Source of the DNA: an uncultured Opitutales bacterium | GTDB lineage: Bacteria > Verrucomicrobiota > Verrucomicrobiia > Opitutales > UBA9783 | Direction: 5' to 3' | Length of the DNA stretch: 17,958 bases | Assembly: GCA_934700265.1 (NCBI GenBank) | Contig: CAKUXH010000011.1 | Span: 1 to 17,958, forward strand | Part shown: positions 13,951 through 17,958 of the stretch, one piece after another | How positions within the stretch are numbered: the first letter of the stretch is position 1 | How the letters are laid out: each line of letters starts with the position of its first letter | Made by a program: the position numbers and the translations under genes | Notes under the pieces: model-generated | Seen by the model: the letters and a program-made list of their open reading frames with translations, nothing else | Database searches by the model: none | What the model was told of the DNA's origin: nothing

Positions 13951-16205
13951 TATTTATTTTTCAAAAACTTAGTAAGTTTTTCAGGTGAATCAATATTGTC
14001 GATAGCATCGATAGTTGCTTTTAAAGCTTCAAAATTACTTCTATTTGCTAGTTTAAAACGATTACTCGTAAACGTTGTATAAATGGATAGTGATTCCTTA
14101 GCATTAAGATAAAAATTAGTGTTTAGTAATGGTTGATTATATATTTGATTATAAAAAATATGCCGATTGTTAAACATTTCATAAGCAGGAGTTAAAACAT
14201 TACTTTCGATATATTGTTGTACACCATTATTTCCATTCAATACTTTAAAGATATTAACATCATCTTTTAAGCTATTCAATACTTTTAATTTGAAATTTAG
14301 GTTTAAATTTTCAGATGTTATCCATGAAATTTTTTCTTCTAATGGAAAATTTTTCATGTTGTTAGATTGTATAGCATTTTCAATAATTTTTAATTGATCA
14401 TTGTTAAATGTATTCGATTGTACTGTAACGTTTTCATTATTAAGTGCTTGCAGATTATTTTCAAAGTCTTTTGCTACATCAACCCCAAAACGTTCTTCAT
14501 TACTTGTAAAGAGGCCGTGTAGTCGCTCAATTTTTAGTCCCCTTTGAACATTACCTGTATTAATTTTCGCGATATCTATAGCTGTCCCAGATTTATAAAT
14601 AGATTGTAAATTTTGTTTTTCCTGAACCGATTGATTATAAATGTCATAAGGGACATTGTCGGTAATAACCTTGGCCGTTAAGTTTTCTAATTCCATGGAC
14701 ATAATACCGGTTCTGTCTTTACCACTTTTACAGCCGTAAGATGTCGCATATCCAAGCAAATTAGTTAATAAAGCAACCCTTGATGGAAGTGCATATGGAT
14801 TTTGTTTAACCCCATATTTATTTTTATCGTAGATATCAAGAATTTGTTCGGAAAGTGACCGAATTTGTTCTTTAGTATTTGCATCTAAATTCGGATCGTT
14901 TAATTTTTGTGCAATGATTGAATCTTTGTCGAATACATAATGACCATTTACTTTTTTTTCGGTATTTTCTCCTCCAAAAATTTTCAAATTTCCAAATAAC
15001 TTTTTAAAACTCGTATTGTTTTTTTCGGCATTTTCCTTGAGGGACACAATAGGCTTAAATATTGGATTAAAGTTTTGTACATTTACTCCAAAATTAAATA
15101 ACAGAGGCGGTTGTAATTTAACAAAGATATCCTTACCTTGGTAATTAAGCTTTAAGGGTTGTGGAGCATCTGCTAATTTTTTAAAAGTTTCCATTTGCTG
15201 AAATGGCATTCCTTTATCATTTGCAGTAATTTTCCCAGCTGTCATTAGCTGAACGTTAGAAAAATTTAATTCTAGGGCATTTTCTTGTGTTGTTGCTTTT
15301 GAAATAGTTTCATCTGAAAATTTTAAACTAAGAGCATTTGCTAAAATTTCTTTTGTTGCTGTCTCATTTCCTCTAGTTGTACCACTTCTTATAAACGAAA
15401 CTTGTTTATCACCTAGGGTAATATTTTGCTTCCAAAGATTGCTAGCATGTTCAGTTTTACCCTGAAATTCACTCGAGACTTGCTTTAAATCACTGTCTTT
15501 TCCAAAACCGGATAATTGCTTTTGTGGAATATTATCTGTTTTTATTGTTACAAATTTATCTCCAATTATCAAAGGAATTTCTTTTGAAAGGTTCTCTTCG
15601 CCTATAGTTTGAGAAATAAGTAATGCCCTTTCTTCTCTTGTGAAAGTAGTGGATAAGTTGAGCTTTTTGTTAAGGGCTTCTTCTCGTTTCAGTTCTGGTT
15701 TTAAATCCTCAATATCTTTTTCTACATTTTCGAGAAGTTTTTTTATATTGGTTGTATCTTCTTCTGTATTATTTTTTATGTAAGTATTTAACTCGTATGC
15801 TAAGCCCTTTAATAAAACATCTTTATGTGAGGCAGTGTTTTCATCACTGTGATATGAAAGTTGGCTAACAACGATAGACCATGCCAGATTTTTGGGTAAA
15901 TCCCTCCAGTCTTTATCATTTATGCCTAAATTTCTATAAATACTTAAGATAGTAGGGCTTTGATCAAAAAAGTTTTCGATATTAAATATAGCATCAGAAA
16001 TTTTACTTTTTATTATCGATGTAAAATTTTGCAAAGATTCTTTTATGCTATCAAATTTTTTAATTAGAAACTTAGAAGATAAATTTATAGTTTGACATTT
16101 GTCTTTTATACTTGTAAACGCTTCTTTACTCCATGTTACACATTCTTGTGAAGCATTTTTAACAAAGGTTAAAATAGCGGAAAAATTTATTTTATCTGTA
16201 AACAT
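13950..16205 (-). CDS. T3S effector, SopB/SigD/IpgD-family phosphoinositide phosphatase
   Basis: A 751-residue protein carrying the two signatures of the bacterial Norris-type inositol phosphate phosphatases: LLFNFGVN (368-375) and the Cys-based catalytic loop GCKSGKDRTG (491-500, nucleophile Cys492, Arg498) of the CX5R class. A short INTG element (548-551) also resembles the segment after the loop in SopB/IpgD. In Salmonella and Shigella these effectors are injected by T3S and hydrolyse host PI(4,5)P2 and related lipids, causing membrane ruffling, Akt activation and vacuole remodelling. The N-terminal ~350 residues are helical and would contain the chaperone-binding region. About 180 residues after position 570 have no counterpart in the ~540-560-residue relatives as I know them. 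The class I chaperone gene is immediately upstream, ending six bases before this start. Confidence 0.88.
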   Translation of the reverse strand: MFTDKINFSAILTFVKNASQECVTWSKEAFTSIKDKCQTINLSSKFLIKKFDSIKESLQNFTSIIKSKISDAIFNIENFFDQSPTILSIYRNLGINDKDWRDLPKNLAWSIVVSQLSYHSDENTASHKDVLLKGLAYELNTYIKNNTEEDTTNIKKLLENVEKDIEDLKPELKREEALNKKLNLSTTFTREERALLISQTIGEENLSKEIPLIIGDKFVTIKTDNIPQKQLSGFGKDSDLKQVSSEFQGKTEHASNLWKQNITLGDKQVSFIRSGTTRGNETATKEILANALSLKFSDETISKATTQENALELNFSNVQLMTAGKITANDKGMPFQQMETFKKLADAPQPLKLNYQGKDIFVKLQPPLLFNFGVNVQNFNPIFKPIVSLKENAEKNNTSFKKLFGNLKIFGGENTEKKVNGHYVFDKDSIIAQKLNDPNLDANTKEQIRSLSEQILDIYDKNKYGVKQNPYALPSRVALLTNLLGYATSYGCKSGKDRTGIMSMELENLTAKVITDNVPYDIYNQSVQEKQNLQSIYKSGTAIDIAKINTGNVQRGLKIERLHGLFTSNEERFGVDVAKDFENNLQALNNENVTVQSNTFNNDQLKIIENAIQSNNMKNFPLEEKISWITSENLNLNFKLKVLNSLKDDVNIFKVLNGNNGVQQYIESNVLTPAYEMFNNRHIFYNQIYNQPLLNTNFYLNAKESLSIYTTFTSNRFKLANRSNFEALKATIDAIDNIDSPEKLTKFLKNK

Positions 16206-16210
16206 ATTTT

Positions 16211-16219
16211 TTATCCTCT
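16211..16219 (-). promoter_or_regulatory. Ribosome binding site for the SopB-like effector
   Basis: AGAGGA overlaps the last codons and stop of the chaperone gene about 8-9 bases before the effector ATG (16203-16205). It is one of the strongest Shine-Dalgarno sequences in the window and would couple effector synthesis to chaperone synthesis. Confidence 0.6.
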
Positions 16220-16675
16220 GATAAATTGCATATTATCCAGACTGGAGTATGGTCCTGTTCCCTGAGAATCATAATCTGTTAGAAATTCTTCACATTTTTT
16301 TTTCCAATCTTCTACAAGATCTACAAAATTTCCTAAAACAGTTTTAAATAAATCAAAGGAAAATGTACTTGTGATGAAGGTATAACTTAAAACGATTCGA
16401 TTTTTTTCTTCTTCTATGCCAAACGTTGCGCCTGCAGTGGCAATACCAAACACATTTTCTGTTAGAATTCTTCTAAAAAGTTCTTCTTGACCTGTAGCAG
16501 GGATATCAATGATTGGTGCTGCAAAAATGCACTGATCAATATCTTTTTGGTAAACAATGTCAATATCTACAGAAGAGTTGAAATTTAATGAACATATCCC
16601 TTGGTCATTAAATTTTAGGTTTGGTAATCCTATTTCTTTTCCATAGATTGTAAGATAAGTTGAAAAATCTACCAT
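16211..16675 (-). CDS. Class I type III secretion chaperone, CesT/SycE-like (probable SopB-like effector chaperone)
   Basis: A small acidic cytoplasmic protein, 154 residues from the ATG. The pattern fits the Tir chaperone (CesT/SycE/SigE) fold: N-terminal helix FSTYLTIYGKEIGLPNLKFN, strands around GICSLNF and VDIDIVY, the central ELFRRILTENVFGIATAGAT (helix with the typical LL-x-x-N pattern), FGIEEEKNRIVLSYTF, and a last helix FVDLVEDWKKKCEEF. Such dimers bind one effector near its N-terminus and present it to the export apparatus. The SopB-like gene starts six bases later, as sigE/ipgE pair with sopB/ipgD. The frame can be extended to a TTG at 16693 inside pseB, but the ATG follows a GGAAAG about 10 bases upstream and is preferred. 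Its last codons hold the AGAGGA Shine-Dalgarno of the effector gene. Confidence 0.82.
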   Translation of the reverse strand: MVDFSTYLTIYGKEIGLPNLKFNDQGICSLNFNSSVDIDIVYQKDIDQCIFAAPIIDIPATGQEELFRRILTENVFGIATAGATFGIEEEKNRIVLSYTFITSTFSFDLFKTVLGNFVDLVEDWKKKCEEFLTDYDSQGTGPYSSLDNMQFIRG

Positions 16676-16679
16676 AATA

Positions 16680-17717
16680 TTAATACTTTCCAATTAATGC
16701 TTTATGTAATATAACGGCTGAATTCTTTTTTTCTGAAGTAAAATTTTTTAACCAACGTAAAATTATTGTTTTAGAAAGCCATTGTGTATTGTTGTTGCTG
16801 GTATAAGAAAATGCGCTTTCGCATAATTTCCCATTTATAGCCCATTTTTTGTTGGTGGCCCAATAAGGCATCAAGGGTGCAATTACATGATACTTTCCAC
16901 AGTCATAAACAGAACGACTTTCCTCAATAGGAATGAGGGTTTCGTGTAATTTTTCTCCAGGACGTAACCCTATAATTTTCTGGGAGCAATCTGGAACGAT
17001 TGCTTTAGCTAAATCTGTTATCGTGCAACTTGGTAGCTTAGGTACAAATATTTCTCCACCTTGTGTAGAAAAAAGTGATTGTAGAACAAATTTTACTCCT
17101 TGTTCCAATGTAATAAAAAATCTTGTCATACGTGGATCCGTGATCGTTACTTCGCCAGATGACTGTTGTTTTAAAAATAGTGGAATAACGCTACCACGAC
17201 TTCCTAAAACATTACCGTAACGAACAACTGAAAAACGTGTTCGATTTTTCCCTGAATAGCTGTTATTGGCAATAAAAGATTTTTCTGCACATAATTTTGT
17301 AGCTCCATATAAGTTGACTGGGGTAACTGCTTTATCAGTACTAAGGGCAACTGCACATTCTACATTATTAGCTAGCGCTGCTTCACAAACATTTACGCTA
17401 CCAAGAATGTTGGTTTGGATGAATTCATTGGGATTATATTCGGCTGCCGGAACTTGCTTCAAGGCTGCAGCGTGAATTACAAAGTCAACCCCATTCATTG
17501 CTTTAGTTAAGCGTTGTAAATCTCTTATATCGCCCAAAAAATAACGCATACAAGGAGAGCGAAAAATTTCTTCTTCCTGCATAAGCGATTGCTTAAATTC
17601 ATCGCGTGAATAAACAATAAGTCGGTTAGGTTTGAAATGTGTTAAAACATATCTACAAAAAGCTTGGCCAAATGAACCTGTTCCTCCGGTAACGAGAATA
17701 TTTTTCCCATTTAACAT
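16680..17717 (-). CDS. pseB: UDP-N-acetylglucosamine 4,6-dehydratase (inverting), PseB-like
   Basis: A 345-residue extended-SDR sugar-nucleotide dehydratase. The NAD-binding motif TGGTGSFG (10-17) is followed by a YSRDEFKQ segment typical of PseB/FlaA1/CapD proteins, then HAAALKQVPAAEYNP (82-96), the active-site cluster STDKA (126-130; Asp128, Lys129), Tyr137 and Lys141 in NLYGATK, VVRYGNVLGSRGSVIP, and RPGEKLHE in the C-terminal half. Spacing of Asp-Lys-Tyr-Lys equals that of H. pylori PseB. The family makes the first intermediate of pseudaminic acid or related 2,4-diamino sugars used on flagellin, LPS or capsule. No other Pse gene is seen; its place directly before T3S genes, four bases before the chaperone ATG, is odd. 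A CapD/WbpM-like role is the alternative. Confidence 0.88.
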   Translation of the reverse strand: MLNGKNILVTGGTGSFGQAFCRYVLTHFKPNRLIVYSRDEFKQSLMQEEEIFRSPCMRYFLGDIRDLQRLTKAMNGVDFVIHAAALKQVPAAEYNPNEFIQTNILGSVNVCEAALANNVECAVALSTDKAVTPVNLYGATKLCAEKSFIANNSYSGKNRTRFSVVRYGNVLGSRGSVIPLFLKQQSSGEVTITDPRMTRFFITLEQGVKFVLQSLFSTQGGEIFVPKLPSCTITDLAKAIVPDCSQKIIGLRPGEKLHETLIPIEESRSVYDCGKYHVIAPLMPYWATNKKWAINGKLCESAFSYTSNNNTQWLSKTIILRWLKNFTSEKKNSAVILHKALIGKY

Positions 17718-17724
17718 AGAATTT

Positions 17725-17958
17725 CTACTTTCTATTTGTATTACGTATTTCTTTAATTCGTTCTTCTGAAAGCATTTCTTGGTAGCGATCTACGGTACTT
17801 TCTTTCCACATACCTTCATCTCTTAATTTCTTAAACATCGGATTTTTCTTTGCTTCCTGTTCTTTTTTTTGATCGGATATATTTTCCAATTCAATTTCTT
17901 TAAATTGTGTATTTGCTTGCATGACTTTCAGAGTTAAACTAGCTGATGTTGTAGCAGC
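17725..17958 (-). CDS. Hypothetical charged protein, 3' end of a gene open to the right edge
   Basis: The frame ends at TAG 17725-17727, seven bases before the pseB start. The first ATG in view is at 17920-17922 (65 residues), but the frame stays open for 12 more codons to the window edge (AATTSASLTLKV before the Met), and no Shine-Dalgarno precedes that ATG, so the gene probably starts outside. The visible part is rich in Lys and Glu, helical, with ENISDQKKEQEAKK and KKLRDEGMWKESTVDRYQEM. No family is recognised. As the first visible member of the leftward operon it could be a T3S or a surface-glycan-related protein; the sequence does not decide. Confidence 0.6.
   Translation of the reverse strand, partial: AATTSASLTLKVMQANTQFKEIELENISDQKKEQEAKKNPMFKKLRDEGMWKESTVDRYQEMLSEERIKEIRNTNRK

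Noticed and set aside
1..17958. CRISPR array, tRNA, rRNA or insertion sequence
   Set aside because: No regularly spaced direct repeats, no cloverleaf or rRNA-like stretch and no transposase or flanking inverted repeats were found by eye on either strand.

Overview
The window is AT-rich DNA from a Gram-negative, probably host-associated bacterium. Type II fatty-acid synthesis genes (fabZ, fabI), a type II/IV-type pseudopilin and above all a type III secretion (T3S) translocator and effector operon point that way. No rRNA or other phylogenetic marker is present, so the lineage is not fixed. The E. coli-like length of GpmA and the short (396 aa) PPi-type phosphofructokinase argue against a classical Chlamydia. 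A member of the wider PVC group or an intracellular proteobacterium would both fit; this is inference.

Left part (1-5136), housekeeping and signalling. The C-terminal end of a Nif3/DUF34 metal-binding protein (to 143) is followed by a 372-base stretch with a possible small lysine-rich ORF on the minus strand and a hairpin. Next comes a tightly overlapping rightward cluster: gpmA, a pseudopilin with a TTG start, and a soluble PAS histidine kinase. It meets a leftward fabZ-fabI-gpsA operon (membrane lipid synthesis) end to end, with two bases between the stop codons.

Middle (5285-9696). A 1011-residue protein has a Sec-type signal peptide, two six-proline runs encoded by an exact 24-base tandem duplication, then a segment that closely matches the actin-binding WH2 motif, and a long C-terminal coiled coil. 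A rho-independent terminator separates it from pfp, a PPi-dependent phosphofructokinase, which is followed by two terminators in a row.

Right part (9695-17958), one leftward operon with almost no spacing. In order of transcription it holds a small ORF running off the right edge, a PseB-like UDP-GlcNAc 4,6-dehydratase, a CesT/SycE-type class I chaperone, a SopB/IpgD-family phosphoinositide phosphatase effector, an unrecognised 721-residue coiled-coil protein, a SycD/LcrH-type TPR chaperone, an IpaB/YopB-type translocator (SctE), and a STAS protein lacking the usual phospho-serine. A working model is that the TPR chaperone stabilises the translocator, which forms the host-membrane pore; the class I chaperone delivers the phosphatase, which would alter host phosphoinositides; and the 721-residue protein is a further secreted component. 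The WH2/polyproline protein would be a second, separately exported host-directed factor acting on actin. These functional links are inferred from families and gene order.
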